From NCBI GenBank assembly GCA_028023455.1, contig JAQFVV010012978.1:62001-126000 (forward strand): 64,000 nt of DNA. Direction: 5' to 3'. The DNA comes from Epiperipatus broadwayi (taxonomy: Eukaryota > Onychophora > Udeonychophora > Euonychophora > Peripatidae). The position numbers and the translations under genes were made by a program. The notes below the pieces were generated by a model, which was given only the letters and a program-made list of their open reading frames with translations, searched no databases and was not told the origin of the DNA. Shown here one piece after another: positions 1-11,790 of the stretch; within the stretch, counting starts at the first letter, position 1; every line of letters begins with the position of its first letter.

Positions 1-198
1 TCTTGTCTATTTATTTATATGCATTATTCTATTTATATTTATCCAGACATCTATCTATTTCCATTTTAATCTTAAGTTTAAATTATATATTTATGTCTGA
101 TTGTAAGATCAATTTCTGATAAGAAATATAATCCAAAATTTAAACATTTAAGTATAAGCATTATATATTATATTAAAACAAGCACTAATATGTATTTT

Positions 199-233
<35 letters not shown>

Positions 234-1541
234 GCATTCATAATGTGTAACAACTTAAAAAAATAAAAACCATTTTTAAAAAAATGAAACACATTTTTTA
301 TACATAAATGTGGCTTCATTTTTTTTTTGTAACTACTAAATAAATAAATGTATTGGTGGAAAAGAAATCTTTCTCCATTTTTCTTTAATATTTTAGAATG
401 GAATAAATTTCAGGCATTTAAAGTATGTAGTGCAATTTTTATTTATCTATCTTTGGTACTGTTATAAATATTATTTTATTTCTTCTGTATTTCATATTTT
501 TGGAGACTATAATGTAAGCAGAATTATTTCAGAGATAATAACTAAAAATTGATTTTATTTCATTTTTTATGTTTCAAAGGATTTTATTGATCAAGTATTA
601 CATTGAGTTTTTTTCCTTCTTTTTTTCACATACAATGAATATCAATATAACTTATAGGTCGGTTACATTTTATGGTATGAGGAATTAAGATATAATCATA
701 TAATTTATATATTTACATTAAGAAAAAATAATGTTACAATTAATTGTCTTTTCTACATTTTGCTTCTTAGAATTAAAGGTCTTACATTAGGATCTCAGAT
801 ACTGCCTCATTAAGAACTAAATATCTGAGTACATACTATATAGTGAAATATTTTTATCCCTTGCCCTAATGTACTCTAACTTATTCCAGAAAGTATTTGA
901 ACATTTCCTAGGATTATTCTTGCATAAAAAATATGCATGTGGTGCAACACAGTACATATAGGAATAATGTGGATGTCTACATTTTAGGTTACACTTCCTT
1001 TGTATATGTTTGAAATATGAATTATATGTTACCCTTAGGACTGAGAATAGACTTGGGATTGACTTTTTATCTCTGTATTTACAGATTAAACTTGATTTTT
1101 GGCAATAAACTCAATATGTAATAATATATATTTCCTACAATTAGATAGAGCATTTCTAAACTGTAATTTACAGCATTTATCAAACATTAATTTAAATATA
1201 ATATGTTTATTTTATATAATAATAAAATTATTTTAGTTAATAAATTTGATAAAAAATTAAATTTTAATTCATTGATAAATGAATACATTATTTTTATTTA
1301 TGTAAAATAACACTTTCAATACAATATTTTTTTATTTAAAATTATTATTTTAATAATGATAATGTAATTTCTTTTATCTACTTTTTCTTTCTGTATTCAT
1401 ACGTGCACAACAAACTTTTGTAAAATTAAATACATTTTGTGAAATGTTAAAAATAATTAAATATTAAAGAATAAATATCATTGAAATTTTTGTTTAACAT
1501 TAAAATGATAAAAGATAGATATAAACTAGTTTCATTCTAAT
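1..1541. other. AT-rich non-coding stretch
   Basis: No coding or RNA gene could be supported here. The only distinct feature is a (CA)n run passing into a (TA)n run at about 200-232. The rest is low-complexity A/T-rich DNA. Confidence 0.6.
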
Positions 1542-1629
1542 CACAGCCACCTTGCAAGCAAATAGTTGGTTGTAGATGGTTGTGGGTTCCCCTCCCGGCC
1601 GATGCTAATGTCATATGAGAAAAAAAAAT
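1542..1629 (+). mobile_element. tRNA-derived SINE, 5'-truncated
   Basis: This matches the 3' two thirds of the SINEs at 27.1, 29.8 and 40.2 kb. It has the GCAAGCA segment, a box B-like GGGTTCCCCTCCCGG, the conserved CCGATGCTAATG segment and an A-rich tail. The box A half is missing, so it is a truncated or decayed insertion. No target-site duplication could be identified. Confidence 0.7.
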
Positions 1630-2424
1630 AGTTTCCTTCTATTTAAGAATTAATACTTAACTTAATTTAAATAAAACTTAACTTTTTCTATTTATTCTAT
1701 TTTGATTCATTTTTCTATATGTAAAACTAATCTATTCTTCTTCCAAAAAAAGAATATATTAATATCTTATGTATAAAATCCATACTTTCTTTGTTGACTG
1801 ATTGATGAATGTATATTTGTCCAATGTCACATGTCAAATTCATAACTACTATGTTTGTGTGAAATAAATGATTTTGCTATTAAATAAAAAATTATGGGGA
1901 AAAATTTAGTACAAGTGCTTTTATCTACAGAGATGTAATATATATTTCATGATAAAGGTTCACAGCCAGATGCAGAAAACATCTCAAATGCTGATTCATA
2001 ATTCAGTATTAAGGCACTCTGTGCTTTTATGGTCTGTCAATCCTCTAATATAGTTCAGATGAATGACATATTTAGCAATATTTAATAAAAAAAAACATAT
2101 TTACACTAAATCTTACAAAAAAATATTAAAGTGTTGTCTATTTGTATGCTATTACTAAAAAATTGTTTATATTTGAAAAGTTTAAATAAAGTTTAAAATT
2201 TTTCTATACATTCAACATTTAATGTTAGACAGTGGAAATAGTCCAACAAATTTTCATATATATTACAAATATTATATTAAATAAAAAAATATTACAAAAA
2301 TGATGGGCTCAATGGCTGGCATTTTTATATACTAATATTAATAAATTGTAACTATTAATAAAGTGTAAAAAATTATTATGTTTGTTTGTGACCATGCCAA
2401 AAAACAAAATTTAAGTTTCTTATT
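1630..2424. other. AT-rich non-coding stretch
   Basis: Nothing recognisable is seen on either strand. It consists of short A/T homopolymers without an open reading frame of note. Confidence 0.5.
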
Positions 2425-2805
2425 CAGAGGGTGCTCCAGTAAATCTACATTTGTGTCATAACAGTACATGTGTTTTGAACTACAGAGATATAATATTTAA
2501 ATTGTGAAGAAAATATGATTACAGTACATAAATTCATATTTGTAATGTGATATTTAGTAAGGGGGAAAAATAGATGTTATAGTACCATATTGCCATTTAG
2601 TTTTTGTTAGCATATGATTGCATTTGTGTGAAAGAAGAAGTAAGTCCAAAGTAGTTCTACCATTAATAAAAAGTGTTCAGAAAAAAATGAGCACATGTGA
2701 TCTGAACTACAGAAGTCTAGTATTTAAATTGTGAGGAAAATGTGATTACAATATGTAAATTTATGTTTGAAATATGATATTCAGATGGCACTCCAGTAAA
2801 TAATA
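2425..2805 (+). repeat. diverged direct repeat
   Basis: Two related blocks lie about 227 bases apart, at roughly 2458-2560 and 2686-2790. Both contain a TTTGAACTACAGA-like segment, TATTTAAATTGTGA and an AATATGATTACA-like segment. The phrase CTCCAGTAAAT occurs before the first block (near 2432) and after the second (near 2792), so the units may be out of phase. The family is unknown, and only the duplication itself is supported. Confidence 0.5.
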
Positions 2806-4129
2806 TTATTTCGAGTTGTACTTAAACTGTCAGTTTCACATACAGATAGCAACTGTTTTTCGAAATGATGAACTTTTAAAAGGCCTGGGGTGCATTTGGT
2901 ATTTATAAATATATATATAATTCACTTTTTTACCATTTATACCACATAGTTTAAATTGAAATTATCAATATAGTCTAGATGGCAGTGCTTATTAAATCTT
3001 AATCAGTGCTGTTCTATTCCCAGTCTAGTTTCTAATTTATGATTTTATATAACAAGAAGTTTTGGATCTTGGTGTAATGCATCTAAACTGTTTGTATTTA
3101 ATGTACCTTTCCACAAGCAGTCATTTTTATTACTTTTTGTTTCTATCAAAGTTCAAATTCAAAAATATATTAATGTTTTGAATCTAAGTCAACTTACTTT
3201 TATAATTATATAGATCTACAGTAGTTTAGTGATTATATATTATACAGTCCTATAGACACCTTTATCTTTTAGCCAAACTGCTACTGAAAGGCATTATATA
3301 AGCTGGCAATGTCTATTGGTTTTGTATACATATATATTTTCACAAACATACTGATCATTATTAAAGTAGTGAAAACTTTATTAAATATTATTTACACTAA
3401 AATATATTTACAAAAAAAATTTTATAAAACAAATATTAATTTATTCTATAATCTAACATTTGATTTAGTCTTTTTAAATGTCCCAAAATGACTCTTTACC
3501 TGTAGTTAGTGCCTTTCGAATTTTTTATTCTATTCCTTTATTAATTTTTTTTTTCTAATGTTAGCTTGTTTTCTTTACGATTGCCATTGAAAAGTTATTT
3601 ACTTAGATTTTTTTAATGATCAGATGGTTCATATTAGGAAATTTATTTCGGTTGTTACTCTTTAAAAGCAATAAATATGCTCTCATTTCAAATGTATTAA
3701 AAAGGTTGTGATTTTTTTTTCTAGATTTAATCAATGTTTACACTCGAATTAATTTATAAAGTTTCACTCAATCTGTTTGACTCATTGCTTTCATTATTAA
3801 AACTGAAATCTTTCATCACTGATAATAATAATAATAGAATCCATGGCATTCTTTTAAGCGTCATCCAATCTGTGTAATCAGTGCTTAGCTAATGAAAAAT
3901 TGTAATGGAAAAGAAAAATTATTTAATTCAACAAAGAATTTTGGGCCATTATTCTGCTTCAGTTCTGTTTGCAAGTTCATATTACCTAATAACACTTTAT
4001 TCCTTTATATTTTCAACTTGGCATTTTAATCACTGCTAGCTAAAAATGTTCTTATTCTATATGTTTGACCACTATCTTTTTGAATCTAATGATAAAATAT
4101 TTATATTACTTCTTCATTTTAAGCAGGGA
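2806..4129. other. AT-rich non-coding stretch
   Basis: No gene was recognised. The short frame at 3309-3491 is composed of A/T-rich codons with no domain-like pattern and is treated as chance. Confidence 0.5.
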
Positions 4130-4212
4130 TTTTATGCACAAGCCTTCTGGCATCCATTGATTACTCTGTTTAGCACAGGTGGCAATACTGTATGGAGAGT
4201 TTTGCTCTGTTT
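4130..4212 (+). repeat. fragment of ribozyme repeat family B
   Basis: The segment reads through TTTTATGCACAAGCCTTCTG, CATCCATTGATTACTC and GGAGAGTTTTGC. These are the same successive phrases that close each unit of the family B element at 36.7-38.0 kb. The ribozyme-bearing part of the unit is absent. It lies immediately outside the left end of the Merlin-type transposon. Confidence 0.65.
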
Positions 4213-4282
4213 ATCAACTTCTTCATTTTCTTGAAAGCTTTGTGACATAGACTTTAATTGATATTTGCATAGTTTGCCTATT

Positions 4283-6160
4283 GGAAGCTTGCCATCCATT
4301 TTTTTTAATTATCCATTTTTACAATGTTCCAACACATGGTATAAACAATAAGGCTGACTCTAGCTTATCATATTCAATATTTAGGTTTTTTCATTTATTA
4401 AAATGATAAACATAAAAGTCCCAAGGATTGTAATTCAATTTTTTTTAATGTAAATACAGTAAAGAAAATAAAAATAAAATATGATTAAGTAAAGTATAAC
4501 AAATGTACAGACATCATTTTTGGCATAAGCACTATCCCATAACTAATGTCAGTGCAGTTGCAAACCATGTTTTGGAGCCTCTAGCCACATTCCTTTTCAA
4601 ACAGATAGGCACTTATAACATATCTACACATTATCACAGACTTTTTAAGTGGGTATTATCCTATAATTTTGAAAATATTTCACTGCATCTTGTTCTGTGA
4701 ATTAAATATTCCAAATTTTATTCATATTTCCAAAAATGATATGATAAAAAAGGAATATTAAAAAAATCACCACTTGTAAATCAATGAATAAAAAAATAAT
4801 GATAATTTTAGTCACATGTTATCTGTTAGCCTCGTGTTAAGTGTTTCATCAAATATTAACATTTTGACATTCTATTCACAATTCTAAATTAAATGTTAAT
4901 TTTAAAAAAATTCAAAAACATTTTTCAATAAACTTCATTTAGAACATAATGTTCACACATTAATACATGATCAATACTTAACAAGTGGTGCTAAAATTGT
5001 CATTTTTTAAGTATTTGGTAATCTGTATCTAAAATTATGATTTTTGGTTTAAAATTCCTTTTTTGCCCAATCAGTTTTTTAAATATGATCAAAATTTGAA
5101 ATCTGCCACTGACACAGCATGATGTAGTGGAATATTTACAAACCTATAGGATTCTGTCTGCCTAAAAAGTCTGTGATAATGGAAATGACATGATACCTTA
5201 TATCAAAACAGAGATGTAATAGTAATGTTGTGTGCAATCATGTTGTAAGGGTCTATCTGTAAAGAAAAGAACATGGGTAAAAGGGTCCAAAATATCACTT
5301 GTGAGTGTGTTCAGATTTGTTTATAAGTTGTGTACTGAAATGATATTCATAAAATGGGGAAAAACAATTAGATGTGTTGGGCAATACTGTCATTAATTGG
5401 AAAAAATACCTGCATGAAGTTTGCATTGTCAGACTTTTATCTAGGCCATCATGTAAAATCAGAGACCCTAACAAAGTAGTGGAAGTGAATTAAAGTCTCT
5501 TTACAAAAAGAAAAATCAATAGGGGTGAATACTTCCACAACAGTAGTTATTCAGCAACTTATGCAGAAAGACTAGTGAGTACTTCATTGTAACTGTTCCA
5601 AATAAATCAAAGCAAATGTCACCGATGGATCTACTATATTTTCAGTTTGTTGGAAGGGATATAAAACTGAGGGATTGAACCATGCTGGATTTGAATATTT
5701 GAAAGTAAATCCCAGATACAAGTTTGTGGATCCAGACACATACATCCATACACAAAACATAGAAATGTTGTGGGGTTCAGTGAAATGGTGAAGCAACTGC
5801 AAGATCATGCATAGATTTTTATTTAGAGTTTATGTGGCATTGACTCCACAAAGAAGCTGCATTTGTGTCAACATTATGGGGTATTAATAATGTATGTCTG
5901 CTGACATAAATAAATCAAGTTTGTTATAGTCTAGTAAATGATGTTTTTTTTTTTTAATTTATTTACTGTATTTACAGTTAAACAAATTTGAACACAACCT
6001 TTTGAACTGTTGTGTTTCTTTATCATTTTAATAAATAAAAAAAAAACATAAATGTGGCCTAAGATAAATTAGAGTCAGCCATATTGTTTATACTGTGTTT
6101 TGGAAGTCTTGGAAGCCCCTGAAAAAGGATAATTTTTAAAAAATGGATGTCAAGCTTTTG
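4283..6160 (+). mobile_element. Merlin-type DNA transposon with long inverted ends
   Basis: The left end (about 4283-4475) and the reverse complement of the right end (about 5950-6160) align over roughly 200 bases. Both carry AAGCTTG(C/A)CATCCATTTTTT at the outer edge, then GTATAAACAATA(A/T)GGCTGACTCTA, TTATTAAAATGATAAA and TGTAAATACAGTAAA further in. A decayed Merlin (IS1016-like) transposase lies between them on the + strand. Merlin elements normally make 8-9 bp target duplications, and none is obvious here, so the exact termini are approximate. The transposase is broken, so this copy cannot be autonomous. Confidence 0.75.
5318..5814 (+). pseudogene. decayed Merlin / IS1016-like transposase
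   Basis: Translating across frames recovers the order expected of a Merlin transposase. First comes a helix-turn-helix-like GNTVINWKKYLHEVC (about 5379-5423). Then comes VEVN followed by SLFTKRKINRG, corresponding to the family's DES...RRK...RGR catalytic segment. The C-terminal block is GYKTEGLNHAGFEYLKVN, then KFVDP, HTQNIEMLWGSVKW (about 5650-5790). The family uses a DDE-type nuclease fold. The first acidic residue appears as N followed by a stop, and at least two frame changes and several stops interrupt the frame, so this is a dead gene. It sits inside matching inverted repeats, which supports the assignment. The open frame on the opposite strand at 5584-5808 is its shadow. Confidence 0.8.
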
Positions 6161-7271
6161 GTTGGATGACTACATAAGTATCCTTTAATTAAACAAATAT
6201 CCAAATAGGTAAAATGACATTCTTTGCAATATCTAACAATAAACCCAAATCATTTCTTCAATGTTGCTAACAATTTAAATAATAGACATTTTATTTTACT
6301 GATTAAAAATATTCTTATTAAATTCATCTTACTTATGTCAAAATCTAAGATGTCACAGCAGAAGTGATTCTTTTCAATACCATATCAAGACTTTCTTAGG
6401 TTTTATTCTATATATTTTAGATTTCAATAGTGATTTTCTCTTTGCAACATCTTAATTTTTTTATATTACAACAATGATAAATAGTCACCTAATAGGTTTA
6501 AATCTCTTCTTTCACAAAGCTTACCAGTACTGTGTTTTCCTGAAAGTTAATGATGATGTCATTTTAGTTGCATTTATATGTTGGACATTTGCATCATCTA
6601 ATATTAAATATTGAATATCATCATATGATGGAAATAGTTCCACATATAAATACAATTACCAGTACTGTGGTTATTGTTGATTGTGTTTAGAGTTGAAGTA
6701 ACTATACTCTAATTCATTAACCTTATTTGATTGTTCCTCTATTTATATAAATTTCAATAAAATATACAGAATTTTATGATTTTCTTTTTGTACACAATTT
6801 AAAATATTTTATTATTGATTTGATGTGATTAACTGTCATCTATTATAAGCTATCTATTTTAAGTTTATGTAATCAATGAATATTAAATAGTAATTCAATT
6901 ATATTTAGCATTATTCTATACACACCAACAGGTTATTTTTGCTTAGAAGATTGAAAGGACTTAGACATAATGTACCTGAACTTTCTGGACCCAGAAGCAG
7001 CCATTTGTATTTTTTAACTATTAATTTGAATCTGGTATTCAAAAACATCTTAATAAACTAATTTATTTGTAAAGTTATATAGGCATGTCCTCAGTTCTAC
7101 TTAAATTGTTTGAATTAGTGATATTATTTTCAGTTGTTTCAATTAATTTAACAATATATATATATTATATTTAATATCTTCATGGTTATATGATAAAAAG
7201 AAAGTTTTTTTGTGGGCTACCCTCCCCCCTCATGCGTATTAGTTCATTTTAATTTCAGATGTTTTCAATGA
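6161..7271. other. AT-rich non-coding stretch
   Basis: Nothing was recognised on either strand. Two local direct phrases (CCAGTACTGTG near 6525 and 6659) are too short to define a repeat. Confidence 0.5.
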
Positions 7272-7377
7272 AATAACATTTAACCTTGTTAAGGTTAGTG
7301 TCTTAATGAAGAACTGTTATGTCTAACAATTTTCATTAAGGCCTAATTAACCTTGACATGGATGAATGTTATTTGTA
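7272..7377. repeat. short inverted repeat, hairpin or mini-MITE
   Basis: The left arm (about 7272-7315) starts ATAACATTTAACCTTG and ends CTTAATGAA. The right arm (about 7333-7377) is its imperfect reverse complement, containing TTCATTAAGG, TTAACCTTG and GAATGTTATTT. The arms are about 45 bases with a loop of about 18. No coding content or relation to the larger families was seen. Confidence 0.55.
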
Positions 7378-7650
7378 AAAATATCTGGAAATGAAGACAA
7401 AATAATACACTAATACACTATAATAATAAAACAATTAATTCATTGTAATACTATCTATAATATAATAGATTATTTTAAGATCTGTGAGAAGTTCGAGATT
7501 CGTTTCAGTCTCTCTCTAACTTTGGGACAAAATATAGAGATAATTTACAATAGTTAAACTATGCGGAATTCGAACTCAGACTTTCACATGACCCACTACT
7601 CTCAGTGCCATTTCATATTGCTGACCAACCTGATTACACACATGTGAAAA

Positions 7651-7718
7651 GATAAATAATCACCAATATACGTATTTCATGCTAAGCCAGCAATCATCAG
7701 TTGGTCCAGATTACTATC
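7651..7718 (-). ncRNA. type I hammerhead ribozyme, family A, intact core
   Basis: On the minus strand the order is: stem I strand ending ACCAA, then CUGAUGA, stem II UGCU/AGCA closed by GGCUU, then GAAA. A self-complementary stem III AUACGUAU follows, then A as the cleavage-site base, then the second stem I strand starting UUGGU. Stem I extends outward with GAUAGUAAUC pairing to GAUUAUUUAUC. All core residues of the family are present. The cleavage triplet AUA is permitted but not the preferred GUC. Confidence 0.8.
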
Positions 7719-7907
7719 CTCACACATATATATAATCAGTGCTCAGCTTTATATTAAGATAGCCAATCTTCATACTTTAATAGACAGGCTTCAAACTATT
7801 ACAACTTACAACTCTTTAGCCTTCCATTTCATTGAAGCATGTCCATTAAAGTATGAAGATTGGCTATCTTAATATAAAGCTGAGCACTGGTTATATATAT
7901 GTGTGAG

Positions 7908-7975
7908 GATAGTAATTTGGACCAACCGATGATTGCTGGTTTAGCATGAAATATGTATATTGGTGATTATTTATC
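7908..7975 (+). ncRNA. hammerhead ribozyme, family A, core mutated
   Basis: Same fold as the opposite arm, with stem II UGCU/AGCA, GAAA, stem III AUAUGUAU and stem I ACCAA/UUGGU. The first box reads CCGAUGA instead of CUGAUGA, so an invariant core uridine is lost and activity is unlikely. Confidence 0.65.
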
Positions 7976-8070
7976 TTTTCACATGTGTGTAATCAGGTGG
8001 GTCAGCAATATGAGATGGCTCTGAGAGTAGTGGTCGTGTAAAAGTCTGAGTTCGAATCCCGCATATATTA

Positions 8071-10819
8071 CATATATAAATGCATGTTTAAGCCTGTACA
8101 ATGTATTAATAGTTAAACTATATATACTTTTTAACTTTTATTGTAATGAGTTAACTATAATTAATTCTACAATAGTTTGCAAAATATCTTAATTTTCTAA
8201 AAGATGCAGCGAAATTACTTTGAGCCAGATTAAATTCAAAGAAATATGTTTATAAAATAATGTATGGAATCTGAACTAGAAACTTTTCTTGCAGCAAGAT
8301 AAGAAAAAGTGGTAGACGAAATTGCAAAAATGCTACATCTTACCAAAGTGGAAATTTTTCGGATACAACTAATTTCATTAGGGAAAAGCTATGAAAAGAA
8401 CAATACCACTTTTTTACAATTTATTACAAATACTCGGAGGTAAATCTTAATATAAACTCAAAAATTTGCTATCACGTATAAAAGCAAAATTTTAAGTATA
8501 AATTAATGTAAGCCAAAAAAGTAAAGCAGTATTTAATAGGTGTTGAAGATCAATTGTATGTCATTTATTTAGTACTATAGTAACATTGCAGATAAGTGCG
8601 CATGCGTGGATAATAATCGACACAGTTTTAAAGCAGAACATTTTGTATAGTAAAAATAGGAGACAATATCCCGCGTAGTTATTTCAAACTTTTTATTTGA
8701 AGACTAAATCATTTCCAATCAAAAATATTTTGTACCAAATGACTTCATTCCAATATTGATTATTTTTTAATGAGTAGAAAACTACAGAAAGTAGAAATCT
8801 AAAATAACTTTTTTTTTCAGTAAGATGACTTTTACTCAGACTAAAGACACTTTTCATTTGCTGACATTTTTAGCAAAAAAATCGACAAAATGTATTTTCC
8901 TTTTTTTAAAATAATATAATAGACCTTTCACAATCTCACTATCTATTAAAATATATATATATAAAAATTATTTCGATGTTAAGAAAACTTAAATTTATAT
9001 ATTCGTGAAATGTCAACGAAAAGTTAATAGCGTTTAAAGCAACACATATGTGTGTGTGATATAGACATAGAGAGAGAGAGAGGGAGAGAAAGAGAGAGGG
9101 AAACTAATTGAATTGCTTTAAAGTGACAACTGTAATTGGTATCAAACTGTTTTCAGTTATAAATGAATAGTTTTCAAAATTTATGCGCAACAAGAGAGAA
9201 CTGACCAACTTTTTATGCTGGAGAATGATTGCGATGTGATAGGATGAGATGAGAGATGCGCAGATAAAACTAAAAGACTTGAATATATATAAAGAGAGAG
9301 ACTAAATGAATTTTTTTTACCAAACTACTTTCAAGCATAAATAAACTTTTTTTAAAAAAAAGGAATGAAAAAATAAGTAAAATTGTTGAGTTTCTGGTTG
9401 AGATTTCTTTTTCTGCTAATTTTAATATTTCACCCATTCAAGCTTAGTATATGATTCATTCGGGAATTTGCGTGTAAAATCTTACTATTGGTGGAAGACG
9501 ATTTCCATTGAAATAACATTTTGGAAGAACATCACACAGCACTGCTTAGGCCTTCAAAATTTTTTTTTAGTACACTGTAATCAGTTTTTTATTTCAAATT
9601 CTTTTTCTTGATGTACTGAATCGGCATAAACAATCTCGGAGAATATTTTCATTATACGATAAGATTTTCAATGCAGTTTTGATTGAATTTAATCAAATAG
9701 TTATGTTATTATTAAGGAATAAGTGCACAGTGTTTTAATTTTTCTTTTTACATAAGTCAGAAAGATCTTTATTTGAACAACAATATTTAAAGCCGCTAAT
9801 GTATTATAAATCATTTGTAATGAAAAGATTAAATTGAAATGTGCCATGATAGATTTGTTGTATATAACAATATCCTGTCAAGTATTGATAACGCTGAAAA
9901 TGTGTTATTTTCTATTGTTGCCAGAGTCATAGGAAACATATTTTTAATTAATTTTGTTTTGGTCCAAGGTTTATTCAAAGAATTGAATTACTGGTATAAT
10001 AGACTTGTGACACATAGCAACTTTATTTTCTTGTTAGACAGTAAAATGTCATCACATGATCTTGTTAGAAGGTAGAACAACATCACAGGTTATACTCTAA
10101 TTGGTTTATTAAATATATGTTGCAGTCAAATGGCGGCTTGTAATATTCATATGAAAAGTGTTAAATCAAAATTGTTGACAATATGTGATCATTATGTGGG
10201 CTGGTATACCATAAACAAGCACTCTAGAAAAGACGTCAATGTATTAATGAATATTATTTTTCCTTTTGAAAATAACTTCAATTAAACACTACTAATCATC
10301 TTTAGGAACTAGAGTGGTGAAATAAATGTGAGTTTGTGAATCCATTCCTATAAAGAAATAAGCAAACATGATTTTGACAACTTAATATCTGAAATTTATT
10401 TAAACTGAAGATAATATTTGAAACCTATCATGGTTAGGCAATATAGTTCTAGTAGTTAAGTATGATGACAAAAGATGTAAATAAATTGGTAGAAGTTAAA
10501 TAAATTGTGTTTATATATATATATTATGACATCGATCATCTTCAAAATAAATCACTTTGTTGATTTTAAAAATGAGCTAATTTAGTTCCAAAATATGATC
10601 ACTAAAATTTCACTTTTGAAACATTTGAAGCTCCATTTGTGCCTTTCTTTGTAGAATTTTTATATTTTTAAACATGTTGGGTATGCTTAGATATGAATTA
10701 AAATTAAAATAAGTTTGGTTATAATTTTATTTAGGAACCATAATCTTCCTTAATAATAATTGCAAAATTGGTTCAGTGGCAGACTCAGAGATCATAGCTT
10801 TAGGATGAAATTCTTAATA
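8071..10819. other. AT-rich non-coding stretch
   Basis: No gene or known repeat was recognised. A GA-rich low-complexity run lies at about 9067-9105. The frame at 9839-10075 shows no recognisable motif and its codons mirror the local base composition, so it is not called. Confidence 0.5.
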
Positions 10820-11788
10820 CACCTGGGTCTCATTTTATGCGGTAGATAGGTTCTACAGAATACCCCACATTAAAAAAAAATTGCACAAAAATAGACTTAA
10901 TTTATCTTGAAAAATGGGGAATAGGGTCTGTAATTTTCAGAATTCACATAAAAGCAAAGCAACAAGGAAAAAATACTTTAAAATTCGCATTAAAAAAAAA
11001 TAAGCAAATAAAGTATAACTAATTAAAAAATTGAAATATTTGGAAAAAATTAATACAAGATAAACTTTTTTTTTACTTTTTTTATTACTACAGTATTTAA
11101 TTTTACATTTTTCATACATATTTTAATCATTACCGCTAGCATTGTTTGTAAACTGGTAAGAAATCAGATTCGATGTGATGTGATGTATTGTGGCTTCTCT
11201 TTCAACTGAAGTCAAAAATCTTTCAGCAATTATGCCCAGAGAATCTTGTTAGCCACTTTATTTTTATTTGTGATGTGATGTACAACTAGCACCATTTTCA
11301 GTCTTGTGCTGTGTTAATCGTTTTCTGTTTTTATATTAAAAAAATGGGATCGTAATCAAAACAAAAAGATTATACATTATCATTAGAAAGATTATTTTCG
11401 GCGTTTTCTATTTTAAAAATCTAAAAGATTATTTATTTCTATTATATATAACAAAATACATTTTAAAAGTTTACATTTTTTTAATATTTATTACGATATT
11501 TTTATATGTAAGTATAAATCTACTATTATTATTTACTCATTAGTATAAATAAGTTATTTGCATAGAAGCTAAGTTCTAAATACAGCTTCAGACCATATTC
11601 ACATTAGATGCTAATGTAACATTATATTTTTGAAAAAAAAAGTATTTCAAGTCAAAATAAGTTATTAATAATTTAAATTTCTTGATATCTAATAAATATA
11701 GTGAAATATGAAAGATATTAAGAAGAAATATGAATCGCATAACTTCAAAATCGTATTAAAATAATCCACATAAAATGAGACCCAGGTG
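10820..11788. mobile_element. TA-flanked terminal-inverted-repeat transposon (Tc1/mariner-like MITE)
   Basis: The terminal repeats are 23 bases and match at 22. The left (10820-10842) starts CACCTGGGTCTCATTTTATG and the right (11766-11788) is its reverse complement with one change. Both ends are bordered by TA (10818-10819 and 11789-11790), the target duplication of the Tc1/mariner superfamily. The 969-base interior has no transposase-like frame, so it would be non-autonomous. The family assignment rests only on the TA duplication and the repeat length. Confidence 0.75.
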
Positions 11789-11790
11789 TA

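Larger units (their letters stand above)
7561..8070. mobile_element. ribozyme fold-back element, family A copy 1
   Basis: This is a long imperfect palindrome. The left arm starts with TTCGAACTCAGACTTT and the right arm ends with AAAGTCTGAGTTCGAA. Each arm holds one hammerhead motif, pointing outward from the centre (minus at 7651-7718, plus at 7908-7975). The inner arm ends share GAGCACTG and GAAGATTGGCTATC. The outermost part of each arm has a box B-like GAGTTCGAATCCCGC, hinting at a tRNA-like module. Three other copies exist at 23.5, 34.3 and 38.0 kb, plus a relic at 15.2 kb. Confidence 0.8.

Noticed and set aside
8041-8070. A genuine tRNA gene at the end of family A copy 1
   Set aside because: Box B-like sequence is present but no cloverleaf, acceptor stem or anticodon arm can be formed.
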